From Tyto alba (Eukaryota > Chordata > Aves > Strigiformes > Tytonidae), in NCBI RefSeq assembly GCF_018691265.1, contig NW_024881316.1:9422819-9486818 (forward strand): 64,000 nt of DNA. Direction: 5' to 3'. A model generated the notes under the pieces. The model worked only from the letters and a program-made list of their open reading frames with translations. It did no database searches and had not been told where the DNA came from. Shown here in pieces: positions 39,643 to 53,848 of this stretch. Numbering within the stretch: position 1 is the stretch's first letter; each line of letters opens with the position of its first letter. A program made the position numbers and the translations under genes.

Positions 39643-42600
39643 AGTAATTCAAAGTTAGCATGGAACAGCTGTTCAGAGATCTAATTAGCCAAGCTTTCCA
39701 TGATCTAAAGCAAAAAGCTTTGTGTTCTATAAGGCTTGCTATATAACACCAAAGTGTTAATGTGTGCAAGGCACCCACTATTCAATCTAACCCAGTTTTG
39801 GTGCCTTCCTGGATGTGCCAAAATTCTTCCGAGTTGAAAACTATTGTCCAGCAAGAATTAAAATAAACTTATCATCCAGTGTCTGAGATTTATGTATATG
39901 TAATTCAAGGGAGTATTTTCCCAAAAGTAAATTTTCTATAGACCGTTGCTCTTTTAAGAACCTGCAAAACAGGTGCTAAGTGCCTTCCTCATCCAGACCA
40001 GTGGGAAACATCTGAAATCTTGCTTCTGTAGCATTGCAGTCATTCAGATCCTACTTCTGTTCTTCTCTGGAAGCTTTTTGCTGTCACCTTGTGGAAAGAC
40101 TTCCACTAGAGGGTCAGAGTCTGAGACTTTTCCAGAGGCTGCAATAGCAACAGGATTAGGCCATGATTAACTTCTGTTGGATATGGGTGAAACTTTGGAT
40201 AAAGACTAAGAAATGGATCTGTGTTTGTTCTACAAATATTACATACTTCAACTCAGACTTCTTATTGCCATGGACAGACTACTTATTCATATGTTTTATT
40301 CCCAGTTAGCTAAAAGACTTCTGAATCACATGTTAGTATGGATATTCAAATATATTAATACAGGTAAGAAAAGTACAGGTGCAAGCAGCTACATTATCAT
40401 GTACCTATCAACTTCTGAGCACTCTGAGATAAGATATTTCATTAGTTCTATATTTTTATATTTTGTCCTTGTACTGGGTGTTCAAAGATACTTTCTCTAT
40501 TTAAATTTGCATTTGAAAAATGAACTGAAAATGATCAATTGGAAAGATTACCACCATAACTTGTTACTCCTTAGTCAAATGTACAGACTTGGGTAAATTA
40601 CTTGGCTCCTTGGATTTGTCACTGTGCCTGACAGCTTGCTCATATATCCAGTTATGATTATGCATCTATTTTAATGATGAATAAACTATATAAATGCTAA
40701 GATAAGCATAGAAAACTTATTGTTTCAACATTCTTCCTTATAATAGATTGCATATACATATCATACTTGCTGGAGCTGAAATTCTAATGATTAGGACAGG
40801 TTAATAAAGCAAAACATGAATCTAAACAACATCTTTTCTCTGAGTACTGAAGAAGGTGACATCCTGAAAAGCATCACACAACAGAGGCAGAGGAAGTATT
40901 TATACAAATCTTTGTTGTTAGAGATTTTGTAGCCTTCTCCATTTCCTAAAATGAACAAGTCCATTTCTTAACATCTGCAGAGAATGGAGCTACCAACCCC
41001 GTGCCTCAGCATGGTGTCATGGATGAAATACTTGACAGATTTGAATCTGAATTTGATTTTGAAAGATTAACAAGGTGATTTGTTAGAATATGTTATAATT
41101 AGAACAGTGACTTAATTATAGATTTGAGAATTATAACATTCACACTAACTTACTACAAGGTAACCTAAATCACAATATATGTATGTACATATGTATAAGC
41201 ACAAAACATACACACACAGAAAGACAGAAATATTTGGATGCAGTGAAAAATGTAGACACCTCCACTCATGAAGGCAAATGTGCGTATTCAAACACATAGA
41301 TAGGTAGAGAGGTGGATGGAAAAGGCTAGCCTGTAGTTAAAATTTCTCTATTCTTGAGCTTAGTGTCAATACTCACAATGCATCAGCATTTCTCAACGGG
41401 CAATAATTGAGAGTCGAGAATAAGTCTGGCTTCGCCCTGGCCCTTCATTGGCTTTGTTGGCAGATGGTCTTTAAACCTTGAGGAGTCTGAGCCTGAGAGT
41501 CATCCCAGCGGATGGATGATGCTGATCACAACCTGCTGTGAACCAGGAGAGCTTAAAGGATGTTTCTTAGGGTCACTATTTATAAGGTCCAAGATAATTG
41601 ACTTTAATCAAGTAATTTTCCATTTCAGTCCAACTTGGTCAATGAAATACTCTGCTACTTTCCAACAGTTGCACATGCCCAGAACTTGCTGGGACTAGCT
41701 TCTGACCACTACAATGGAGCACAGATAAAGAAAAGAAGATGATGAATTGGGTAGAATACCTTAAATAAACATATAGGTATTTTAGATAGTGACTTTTTTT
41801 TCTTTCCTTAAAATTACTGAATTTTACAGCCATATTTTTTTCATTGTAATAGAATTTACATTTTCCTGACTCTAGATGTCCCTCAGTGATGCCATGTCAC
41901 CCCTATCATGTTTTTATTCTCCGAGATGCTTAGGCAGAGGTTATCAATTACAAATAATTTTGATCAAACTGAAAATAATGAGCTTCCAAGTGATTCTTAC
42001 ATAGTTGGGAAGTGTCACTGGAAGATTTTGTTTCGGGCAAAGCAGCATAAAAATATAAAACTTTTTAATTAATCTTTACTGCTGACCTTTGACTTGCTTA
42101 ACTGATTTAAAATACCTATTTAATTTTAGTAATAGACTGGTAGTCTGGAAGAATTTAATCTTATAGAGATCTACATAACAGTTTGCTATCAATGACAGCT
42201 GTATCCCCCATATTGTTGGTCTGGCAGGTTGTGGCAGTGCATACAGTTGCGCTAGGCAGGCATAATTATTTTACACATGATTCATTCTTTCTGTGAATCA
42301 AGACCACGAACCTCATCTCTCATTTTCCAAAACACAGAAGACTTTGAAATAAAATCTTGTTAGCAAGTAATAGCACTTTCTGTTTGCTAATCCCTGGAAT
42401 GGAACAATGTCCAGTCACTTGTACCCACAAAGAAAATACTAAAAAAATGTTAAGAGATAACTTCAGGTGCCATCTTCAGTCATCCCTTGACATGTATAAT
42501 AAGGCTTTCAACAGAAGTGCTATGGTTTTGCTGGGTTTTTTTCCTTTTAACAAGCCAAAATGAACACAAGAGTTTAATTCATTTAGTCACCAAACCACCA

Positions 42601-43244
42601 TGAGGTTCCAATAAAAGCCATCTTTTAAGCAGACAATATACCATGTCTGACAGAGGGATAAAAGTTTCCTACAGTGTTGTTTCTAGCCACAAGGATCATC
42701 TAATGCTTTAGCTGGCTCTAAAATAAATCTAATCACCTCAGATTTACTCTTGGTGCCACTGAAAATAATGACGACAATGAGAGAATGAGCATCTTACACA
42801 TCTTCAGCATCTAACTACTATTTTTCTTTCTCTAGATGTAGCAATGGTAAACTTTGCTTCCAAATCAGAAACCTATAAAGAAACAGCAGCCCTGAAAATT
42901 CTTTCCTGAGTCCCCAGACTATGCTATCTGATACTTAAAGCTGCTTGAAATTGTTTGCCAGAGATGAGAGCTGTGGTGGTGTTGATGATCCCTGCCTTCG
43001 AAAGCTTTTCAAGATAACAGTCAAGTTCAACTTTTTCTAAGTCTGACTGTGAACTTTGGGTATAATCTCTTTAAAGGTCCAGCTAATCTGACCAAGCTTT
43101 GCTGGGTTTTCCTTCCCACAACATTTTTTTCTTATGTTTGAAAAGCTTCAACAGCCTACCAAGGAAGCTATGAAGAGCCTTTTTTTTCTTCAAATTCTCC
43201 TCTGACAGAGAAGAAAGCCAGAGAGAGAGAGCTCCACAAACCAT

Positions 43245-43278
43245 AAAAAAAAAAAAAAAGAAAAAAAAAAAAAAAAAA
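43245..43278 (+). repeat. Poly(A) tract
   Basis: Two A runs (15 and 18 bases) separated by one G, preceded by a short GAGAGAGAGA run. GCAAGCTT words sit just right of it (43279 and 43315), but no retroposed body or target duplication could be established. Confidence 0.88.
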
Positions 43279-46200
43279 GCAAGCTTGAAAAGTGTTTTGG
43301 TTTTTTTCCCACTGCAAGCTTCAACTGTGCCACCCTGGCAGATTTTCTTCAGTTTTGCCAGGCATAGGTCCTAATGCGCTGATCCACGAGGTCCTTAGTA
43401 TTACACTTAAATGAGTAAATTCAAATCTAAATCAGTGTTTGGAATTGTGTCTGACATCTAAGTCCAATGCTACAGTTTTAACTCACCATATTTTAAACAG
43501 TAAGCTGAGGTAAAAAATTAATCTATATCTTCTCTATACTGGTATGATTTTAAATAATATTTCTAGCCAGAAAACAAGTCTAGCACTGCTATGTGGACAG
43601 TGGCCAATAACCTGCTCCCACTTAGGACATTGTTATGTTATGCCAGCCAGCCCTGCAGATTGTGCTTCAGACCCAGCATAGATGCCCCAAAAGAGACAAA
43701 GATGCAAAGTCCAATTTGAATGTATTTCAACACCATCAATAAAATTTCCCTTGTATGAACTAAGGATAAAGTTATCAATTCAATTTTTAAAGTGATAATT
43801 ACTGACATCAGCAGAGGTTTGGGAGAAAGGTTTTACAGCTCATATTAAATGCCAGACAAATTTGGAAATTTGCATTTTCTGTGCTTTTGTCCAAGCCATA
43901 ATGACAATAAAAGTCTGATTTCTTTCTAAGCTGAATTAATGTTTGGAAACTGAAAGACAAGTGATGTGTAAATGACACAGGTGAATTTAAGATATGGCTT
44001 CCTGTGTAACTGGAATAAACAGGTCAAGTGGGAATAGTGGTCAGGTATAGAATATGTCTTTCATATAGAATAAAACTGAATATTCGTATGTTTGCAATAT
44101 ATGTACTACGGTGGGTTTTTAAAAGCCTTTTCAATTATATTTGTCAATATCTTTGACTGATTGAAGAAAAGTTTATTAATGCCTTTGGACTTCCAAAGCT
44201 ACTGTCCAGGTTTTGCTCTCTACAGTAGACTTGCCAGGAACATATCATTAATTCCACATGGAAAGCAGATTTCTATTCATGAAAACATGGCTGAAATGTT
44301 TAAGGTGTTTCAGTCATGACACTTACTCTAGAAAATATGACATCTGCTTTTAAAGAACTAACTAGGAGAAAATTGGAATCCTCTTTTCATTTCCACCCCT
44401 TTAATTCCCCACAGTTTTATATTTTATGTTATGTTGATGAAAAAAAAAAAAAACAAAACAAAAAACTATAGAGACAAAGACAATGAGAAGAAATGTGGTT
44501 TTGTAATCATAAAGAATTCTTCAACAAGGTATAATTCACACATATATTGCTGGTAGTGCCCAATGATGCAATAAACCAGTCTGAATGCATTCAAATCTAA
44601 TGCATTTGAAACTCCTTAATAGAGCTACTCCACAGCAGATAATATTAATTTCATTGAGCCCAAATGATCTATGGAGGAATGGCACTTGTTTTATCCCTGA
44701 CACTTTATTATTTCTGTATATGCTACTAATTGTTTACAAATCTTATAAATATATCCTCAGAGAGTGTTCAAATATTTATAGCTTGTTTAATTTATAAAGA
44801 AATTATGGTTTAAATATACATTTTTTCTGCAGTCTAGCACTAACATGGCTCAAACTCACAATTTCATTCCCAGGAGGTGCAAATGCCAAAAAAAAAAAAA
44901 AAAACAACCCAAAACTATATACTAGAAGATGTATACAATATTGCAATGTATGCTTAAAACCCAAGGCTTCAGAAAAACTGAACAAACAAAATAAGCTGTT
45001 CTAAACTGAATATATCAAATGCAGTGATAATAACACTCAGATTTTTTCTAGATAGCATGGATTATAAACCTGTATTAAAATATTTAATTTGTGGTTTAGT
45101 AAAAGATTTTTCATCCATATTATAATGATGCACATTCCTCACAGATGCTTTTTCATATTAACATTATGTATTTCTCAAAGTGCAATGAGAGGTTATAATA
45201 TTCATCAGTTTTCCAGAGGAAAAACAAATGTCTTTAAAAAAAATCTTTTATATGACTTCAAAAAGGAACAAAATAAAACTAGCCCTACTTTCCTATGACC
45301 TTCAGAAAGAACAGAGCTGAAGCTTATAAGTGGAAATTTTTTTTTTTTTCTAAATGATATTTTTACAGGGTAATGTCAAGAAAATGGTTAAGATTCAACA
45401 AGGAATTAAAGACATTTCTGAGGATTTTAACTCAGAGTGGACTAATATTTTGGCTTTTCTGTTTTTCTCTTCAGCCATTAACTGTTCATTAAGGCCAGGG
45501 CCTGAAATAGATTGAGGCAAAATGCTAGTTCGTTGCTGCACTGAGAGATAGTCCACTGATTTATGGATATAAGCTGTGAAATGTGACTTTTGAACATGAG
45601 AGGAAGACAGCACATATCTATTTTCTTCTGAGGTCCTGTGTGCAATCAAAAGGAATTGTAATTATAATCATGCCAATAGAATTATACTAACAAACCACTA
45701 TGCTAGAGACATAGTTCACCTTGGAAACACAGAACACAGTTTTTTTGTGTTAAGCTAACATCAGTTTCTTGGGGGAAAAGAAATCACACATGCAAGAAGA
45801 ATATTCTGCTAATACAACCATATCTATTCAAGTGCTTTTACCAATATGATTATATCAGCATCTGGTGACAGGAAAAAACATACTAAGTGTTATATATTGG
45901 AAAATCTCTGCTATAGACCAAGCCTGATGTGACACATTATATTTTAGACCTTGCCACAAATACTAAACATTTTTTTAGTGAGGATAATTTGAGGTATCCA
46001 AAGAAGCTCACACTGTTATCTGAGAGATAACTAACACCTACAGAAACATGACTGGATATTTCATACATATGGGTTCCCTAATTATTATCAGGTCTACTGG
46101 CAAAAAGTTGTTTTTTATTTTTATTATGTTGGCTTAATTTCATCTATCTAAAGATATTTTTTCAGTCATAAGAAAGGCAAATGTGATAAATGTTTCTATA

Positions 46201-48071
46201 ACAAAAGAAATCCTTAATTATTTTTTTAATATTGAGTAGGACCTCTATAGATGTTAGTGAATGCTGTTTTGCAAGGGCATTTTTCTTTCTTTTTCATAAG
46301 GTAACATATTAATTTCCTTATTAGTATGATTTTTTTTGCTATTTTTTTTAAAAAGCACACTAGAATGGTTCAATTAGAAATGCTGCCAGATATAATAAAA
46401 AGTGAAGGGAAAGTGCAATGTGGTTTATTGCTAGTCTCTTATAAAGAAATGGGCTTATTTAAGAAAACAAACAAACAAAATAGTTACATTTTAAATTATA
46501 AATATACTACATAATCTGGCCTGAAGGAGATTTTAGAATACCAGAAAGAAATAATTCAGACTCATTTGTTGATGCAGGAAGCCTGACACACAATAAATCT
46601 GAGTCATACATTTGTACATAGATAGATATATATGAAAATATTATTTTCCTTTCCTAAAATACTATTTCACAAAAACTTCTAGGTGTGAGATTTTCTATGA
46701 AAGATAAAGAGGAACATTACATTAATAAAGTGGAAATTAAAATCTGATTAATGGAATTATCTTCTTGTATAACACATTTAGGTTTTGACACAACTTGCTA
46801 CAAGATCAATAATTATCAAAATTCAGAGATAATTATAATCTCACATAAATTATAAGAATATCTGCTCCTAATACACAATACTAGCAGAAAGCTGAGAAGA
46901 TAAAAACCTGCATCAGTAATATATTTCAGTTTGTCTCCAATCTTTAGCCTTAACTGAGACAAAATCATTATACTGTAAAGAATGTTCCCCACTCCACCCA
47001 AAACTATATTAGCAAGAGTAGGAAGAAATTTAAAGGGAAAGCATTCAAGTAAGAGAACAGGACCCTGCTATATAAGATTCATCTGTAAAGCATCCCTGAA
47101 ACACACCACAGAATTCAGTTGGAGATTGTGGTTAAGAGCTGAGAAGTGCTGGGTGACTGAGGCAGTAATGTGATTATTGACAAAAGAGACTTCGATGCAA
47201 AAGGAGCCTTAAAAATTATACTGCATAAATTTTCAAATTCTCAAGTCTGCCCATGCTCTCCTTTGAAACATCATTTCTAAACTCACAGTAGTGTTTGAAT
47301 GTTTCCCATTCCAAGCTTTAAGTTTTCATATAGGGGTAAAAGAATATTCAGTACATTCAGTAGCATCCAAAATTATATTGCTGGCAGAAAACACTTCAAT
47401 GAAAGAAATATGAACTATATGTCAACATAGATTATTATGCTGTGGAAACCAAGAAAAAGCTACAAGTTCTGACTGGGCTGCATCTAGTGGTGCCTAAGCA
47501 CAAAATCAACACTGAAGTAGCAGGACCAAACACATGAAGAAAATAAAATCTGACCTTGTTCCAAGATGCATGACTGAAACACAAGGGCAAACTAAATCCA
47601 ATAATGACCAATTACATGACCAGAAAAAAAAAGAATAATATTAGCTTTCTCTCTGGAAAATGTCATCAAACAGCCTAAACACGTTCATTTTCAGTGCTGC
47701 AGGAAGGGCTAATCTGTAATTAAAGCTTTATGAAAATAAGGACTGCCTGTACAGAAGAACGTGGAGCTTGAAAGCCTTGACAAAATAATGCAAGGTCAAA
47801 GTTAGAGAGACTAGTGGTTCTATTAACACAACAAAAGAGCAAATATCAAAGCAATCTCTGGAACAATTGCAGCAACTAAGTTGCTACATGTCAAAAATGA
47901 ACAGCCATGCAAAGCAGAGAAAAAGAGACGAGGTTTATGCAGAAGAGAAAACCTAAAATTTCCCTATCGCACTGCTGATCAGCAGTGTAGCTGATACATG
48001 CTCAGCAACTGAATGGAATTCATTCCTGAAAAGAAATTCACTATTAGTTCTGAATGCATGATGTAGTGAAG

Positions 48072-48096
48072 AAAAAAAAAAAAAAATAAAAAAAAA
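48072..48096 (+). repeat. Poly(A) tract
   Basis: A run of 15 A, one T, then 9 A. A simple repeat with no element recognised upstream. Confidence 0.85.
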
Positions 48097-49713
48097 GACT
48101 TCAAAGGCAAATGCCATTCCACAGACCAAATCCATATCTGCCTGTGTATGATACTGACGAAAGCTAAATGGAAATGGGGTGATTTGATATGCTACTGCTG
48201 GGATTAGTTTTGATGGAAACACTGTGCTGTCCTGTAACATTAACTGTGTTGCAGCACGATCCAGCTTCCATACAGTCTGCAGGGGTCTTTCCTTTCATTG
48301 AAATGGGAAATGAATCGCCTTCTTAATAAGAAAGGAAGGGTGGAGGGAAATGACAAACTAAATACTGGAGGACATTCATTACTGCTGCTTTCAGCTTAGC
48401 CCAGTGTACAGAGCAGTTGGTTGCCCCAATATCAGCCTGAGATGAAAATTGTGACCTAGTGGGTCACAGACTATTTCTCCATCTCCCATCTTCTCCAAAG
48501 TAAAGAACAAGCCTCAGCCTTCATCCAAACCACCATATCCCTACCTGCCACATTATATGTCATAAAGTACTCTAAAAATGGAAAGATACTGGATGTTCCC
48601 CACTCCTGGAGTCCCTGGTCACCAGAGTGAAGAAATATGTCTCTGTGGAGCTTCCTCTCTGCTAAACACAGTTGGTTGTGGCATGCCATGCCAAAAGGAT
48701 ATCAGCACACTTCCCTGCAGGTTGAAGAAGCCATGGCCTGCCCCTCAGGATTACTCTTTTCTCTGTTTGCATGTGATAGAGAAATACCTCTAACGAAAAC
48801 ATGAAAGACATAAATCAATGATAATAAAGTCAGTGGTTACCTTCTTAACCAACATGTGACTCAAGTTCTTTTAAGAAAATAATGTCTCACTGTAGCTATA
48901 CCTTTCTTTTATTTATGCCATTTTCCTGCTGGCTTCCCCAAAACATTTAATTTACCTAGCAAAAAAGAGAGGCTGCTGACCTTCCCATATCTAATAACCA
49001 TTGGGAGGGATTCATCTCACCTAAGTTTGGCCCCATACAGAATAGCCCTCGAGCTCAATGTAATCATGTAAGCGCCCTTCTTAGCAACTGTTGCCTGTAT
49101 TGGACACTCATTTCATGATGTCCTAAATCATCTTATTGAAGAACCAAATATATATGTTTTTGGCATAAACCATTCTCCTTATGTTTTTGTGTCCTTCATG
49201 AAAAGTCTACTTATAAGATGCTGTCTTGATATACATTTTTTTTTAATTTATTTTTTCCAGAGGCTTAGCATGTCTTGATTATAATGAAATCCATGTTAGT
49301 TGAGCACTCAAAGGCTGGGTCTATAATTCAGTCACAAACTTACACATCTCATCTATTTTTAAAATGGTCTGATGTAGTAGCAGTTTAATCAAGACTGTAT
49401 GGACCTTAGTGCAGGCTAAGCATTTCTCCTCTGTACAGACAGTACTGTTGTTATTCTCATAGAAGAATAACATCTAGAAGCTGTCCTTTAAGGTATGTTG
49501 TAATTGGAACTCAGAGCTTCATAAGAACATAGTAAGAAGGATATAAAACTAAAAGTAGAAAAAGAAAAATATTTGTAAAATGATGCATAAACTCAGGGTG
49601 TCACTAAATCTCATAAAATGGCAAGATACCTTTCTTGGAAAGTTGTTAGGAATCCCTATTTATACCTGATGTTTTGTATTGCCAATATTAATAATAGTAT
49701 AGGAATACACAGT

Positions 49714-49776
49714 TATAGAATATAGGAACAAAAAAGATGTCTAGAGGGTTTCTAGTCCATTCCCCCAGTTTTAGCA
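49714..49776 (-). mobile_element. Probable divergent CR1 3' end (minus strand)
   Basis: A TATAGAATATAGGAAC word is followed by GATGTCTAGAGGGTTTC and TAGTCCATTCCCCCAG. This parallels the reverse complement of old CR1 3' ends, where AGAATCATAGGA is followed by a GACCTC...GAGGTCATCTAGTCCA...CCCC sequence. It is short and clearly diverged. A profile search would be needed to separate it from a chance match. It could extend right as far as about 49860. Confidence 0.5.
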
Positions 49777-50723
49777 CCTATTGGTATTTCAGAATGGCAA
49801 TATTAAAGTTCTCAAGCAGCTTTCTAGTGGTTCTATCTCTGGAGGCAATGATGTTCTGTACAGGATCTGTTTTCTGTAGTCTAGAAGAAAGGAAAAATAA
49901 TAATTGTTAAATTCCATAAAAGCTGTGTTTTTTAAAATATCTGTCCAGTGTAAACACATGTGAAATAATACTTGAACACTTTCAAAATACCTGAGACACA
50001 AATTCTTCAACACATTGAAGTTTTATAAAATACACAGAATACTAATTCAGATTAAAACCAGTTTGTTGGCATCCAGAAAGTCAAGCTTCACCTAAATTCA
50101 CTTAGACAACCCATTGAGCTATCTTTCCATTTACTAAATAAAAATAAAGCTTTCACATTCACTGGATTTTACTGCAGTCCGGTGTATTCATTTATTCAAA
50201 ATAAAGATATCTCAATGACTATGCAAAGTGGAGAGCCCCAAAGTATATATTAATTGGCACTAGAGTTCAAAGCATTGTAATCAACTTTCTAAACACAGGT
50301 GTTACTGTCTCTGGACCCGGCCTAAAGATTTAATATTGGAAATGTGATTTTGCTGTGAAGAGGCTTCTGATGTCCTTTTAAAGCAAATGGTCATTTCACA
50401 AAGATAGTCTTTAGGCACTTCCCTGTAATTATTATTTTTTTCCTTTAATTTGAATAAAGTTTATTAAAAAAAGATTGGAATGAATAATCATGTCCATTCA
50501 TTTGCCTGCAGCACCACTTTTTAGAATATTCATAATGGAGAAAATGTGATTAGAATAATTTACTGTTCTTCATGAATAATAAATTATAGAATAATTTCTT
50601 ATTCAACATTTCTTATAGAGCAAGCTTGTTTGGATATATTGCTTGTCATGTTATTATGTAGCTATTATAACTTTTATGGGTTAAAAGTAAAGATTCCTTA
50701 AGTTTGCTTCAGTGCATTTTGCA

Positions 50724-50793
50724 ATGTTTAGTACAAGTTTAGTTTAGTACCTGGCTATGTTTAGTGCATGTTGAGTTTAGTACATGTTTAGCT
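50724..50793. repeat. Degenerate TTTAGT-word cluster
   Basis: GTTTAGTACA-, GTTTAGTGCA- and GTTTAGTACATG-like words recur at irregular 10-25 base spacing over about 70 bases. A decayed minisatellite or slippage patch is the simplest reading. Confidence 0.5.
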
Positions 50794-53700
50794 AGCTTGG
50801 ATCTGAATCCTGCTGGAATCCTGACAATAGTTCCATTGTCTTCTTGGGGAATCTGATATATGTCTTGTCTAAACTCCCTTAGGTTTTATGTCAATTTTCT
50901 TCTTCATTTGCTAATGTTTAATCTTGTGTAAAATGCCTTATAGCAGACAGATATTTTCCTCTAGCACTTAACCTCAATTCCAAGTTGAAGAACCCCAGTT
51001 CCTAAAATCTATTAAGAACCTAGGTACTGTCCAAGTTGCATTTTCTAACAGAAAAACATTCTCCGATGATCATGAGTAAACACACCTTATGAAATAATTT
51101 ATCATTCTTCTCCATCAGGAAGGTCCCTTCCCCCTCTTCCACTGTATGGTTTCACCAATCTTGTATTGTTTTCCGTTCCACTCCAACAGCCAAAAGCATG
51201 TTGTGTCCAGCTCCTTCTTAATGCCTATCCCTCATCATTGGCACAGAAATTACTGAAGTAAAATGAGGTTCTTCTATCATTGAAGTGAAAAAAATGATAC
51301 TTGATAAACATCAGAATCACTTGTCCTCTCATGGTTTCTTTTAGTGGAAGACTTGATAGCCTTCAAGCTCCTTTTCTAGGAAGCTCTCAAGAGTAGGACA
51401 ATGAACTTGTTAAAGACACTTAACTGCAAAAGTCTCATTTGTTTTATTGTGATGAGTGGTTCCCAAGTTCTTCCCATGATAGTCTCTTCATTTCACTATA
51501 ATTATCTCTTTATTGAAGCCGTTTAGCAGCAAGCAAAGGGGTAGAAGATTCTGTGGAACATATATATATACACAGTGGTAATGTCGATACTAATGACTAG
51601 TGCATCACAACCCAGTGGATCTCTAGAGCTAATCAGCTGGTGATGAAGATCCAGCATCCATTCTATTCCCACTCTATTTAGTTTGGAGAGGACAATACTT
51701 ATGGTATTCAGTAACTCCTGGGTCATTTTGGTTGGTAGCAAGACAGAAGGGAAGAGAAGGGTTCCCATAAGCACATAATAGAGATCTACAAGGATTCTGT
51801 GAGTACCTGTAGGCTGTTCCTAGGCCCCATGCTGCTCACTTCCTTGAAGGAGGTAGTTGAACCTAGCCAGTGTAGCTGGAAAGATTATGATAAAATGTTC
51901 TGCCAAATCTTTATGTATTGTTATCCAAACTGTGAGAGTTTAATAGCAAAACACATAATGGTTTTGTGCTGTATTGTAATAATCATCTGTCTGGCACTTA
52001 TGTCCTTGTTGGAAGAAAGCACTGCCTAATAAAAGCCTCCAGTGATTGCCTGGAGAAAAGGATATTTCTTGCTCATTTAATTTTCTCAGTGTCTTCCTTT
52101 AGTCCTGACATCTCACTATGTCTTGTGTTATGAGATACAAGATTATTCCTACAGTATTTTTTCCTTATGTAAGCTTCAGATGGAACAGAATTTTTATGAT
52201 TCAAATCATTTATCTGAGCAGGACAATTGAGCTAACCAAGCTTCTTCAGAAGGAGAAAAGATATCTAAAGCAAGTCTCCCTTTTCTGCTTCTCCATCTGC
52301 TGGCCAGAGTAATTATAGTCATTCTTTTGGGCTGGAAATAGCCAATTAATATGGGAAAAATATATCTTGTATTGATTTAGAAATAACTGTATAATCATTC
52401 CCTAAGACTAATTTTTTTACTGACACATTTTGCAAACTTGCAAAATTCTCCATAGTCAAGTGTGTACTCTGCTGAAAAATAGCTACATAAGTCTTCAAAA
52501 AGTGATTCTTCTAGACTGGAAGAAAGAAAGAGAATGAGAGAAGTAATATGGCCTGCGCACAATGACAGAATAAAAAGGATCCAATGATCAGTGCATCACA
52601 TTACAGCAGAAAATTTCAAAATGTTAATATTTCCATACAACAGTTAATATTATTAAACATAAATATAGAGATTTGACTGACAGAGCAAACTCTTAGGAGC
52701 TCATTCACCATTAGATGTACAATCTCTGGCCATGGACCTCTGTTATCATGAAAGAGTTGCATGACTGTGTTCCCATATATTAAATGAAGAAATCTACTCC
52801 ATTACAAAATACCTGTTGTTTTTACTGTATTTCTGATAATTAGGTCTATCTTTACCTAAAGACACAAAATATTCTCTCTGCATAGTATACAGTATGGATG
52901 CAGAAATTATAATATTTCTTGTAGGTGAAGCTACATATATAGATATGGCAGACACTATCTTGATAACAGGATAGGAGTATTCATGACAAATATTACATTC
53001 AGATACATTCAAATCATTACAGTGTTAAAGGAAATGAGATTACTGAATCATGTCCCTTAAAACACATTGGTTTTTTGGATTAACCTACTTTACAGCCTTT
53101 GTCATGCCAAAATTCTGTCAAAAAAATATTGTAACATTTAAAAATGTTACCCGGTGCAACTACTTTGTGGCACCACATATGACTCTCAGGAATGCTTAGC
53201 CATCACGGTTGCAGTGGCCACAAGAGCTTGTCTTGTGTGGCAGGCAAGATACTACAAGAGTCCATGCAGCCCCTCTGCCATCACATTTTGGAGCTCACCT
53301 GATCAGTGACAGGCAGCTGAGCAAGTGCCAGAAAGGGACTGGATAACTAACAATCATGCCCTGGATACATGAGCTGTCCTTGATACAAAATTCTTTAGCT
53401 GACTCATTAAATAAATAAAGTAATCCAACATAAAACCCAAGTTAGACTTCAGTTGATCTCAAGAGCAGCAGTCCATGACCGAACCAAAAGCTGCAGATCA
53501 TGGGACTAACAGGCAGACCATGGGCAGATTTGACATTGAAGTTTCATTATGCTTCTCATCCAGGGTAGAATAAGGAAACTCTTTACCAATAATAATTTGT
53601 TCCTTAACTCTTTTCTTTCTTCCTTTGGAAGCTAATTACTGAGGTGTTAAAATACCAAGACTTCAAGCTTGTAAGAATATTTGAGATTAAAAGGTCACAA

Positions 53701-53812
53701 GCAGAATACCAAAATAGTTGTATTTACCCACAGAAGCACACACACAAACATGTCCTTCTTCCATTTCCCCTGTTCTTTATCAGTAGAGATAAATGAGCCT
53801 AATTTCTCCTGG

Positions 53813-53848
53813 AAAAAAAAAAAAAAAAAAAAAAAAACAAAAAAAAAA
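53813..53848 (+). repeat. Poly(A) tract
   Basis: Twenty-five A bases, one C, then ten A bases. The segment upstream (to about 53680) is open in one frame, but that frame owes its length to the lysine run. No gene copy is recognisable. Confidence 0.88.

Larger units (their letters stand above)
39643..49713. other. Noncoding stretch
   Basis: No gene is supported. Open frames reach 127 codons (40213-40596) but are AT-biased, of low complexity and without domains. Several A or T homopolymers occur, including 44888-44904 and 45340-45351. The interval 47640-47880 has composition and words typical of conserved noncoding sequence. That is a judgement by eye. Confidence 0.6.

Noticed and set aside
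40213..40596. 127-codon plus-strand frame
   Set aside because: Biased towards residues of AT-rich codons, no domain, and no splice-site support at sensible edges. This length is expected by chance when both strands of 64 kb are examined.
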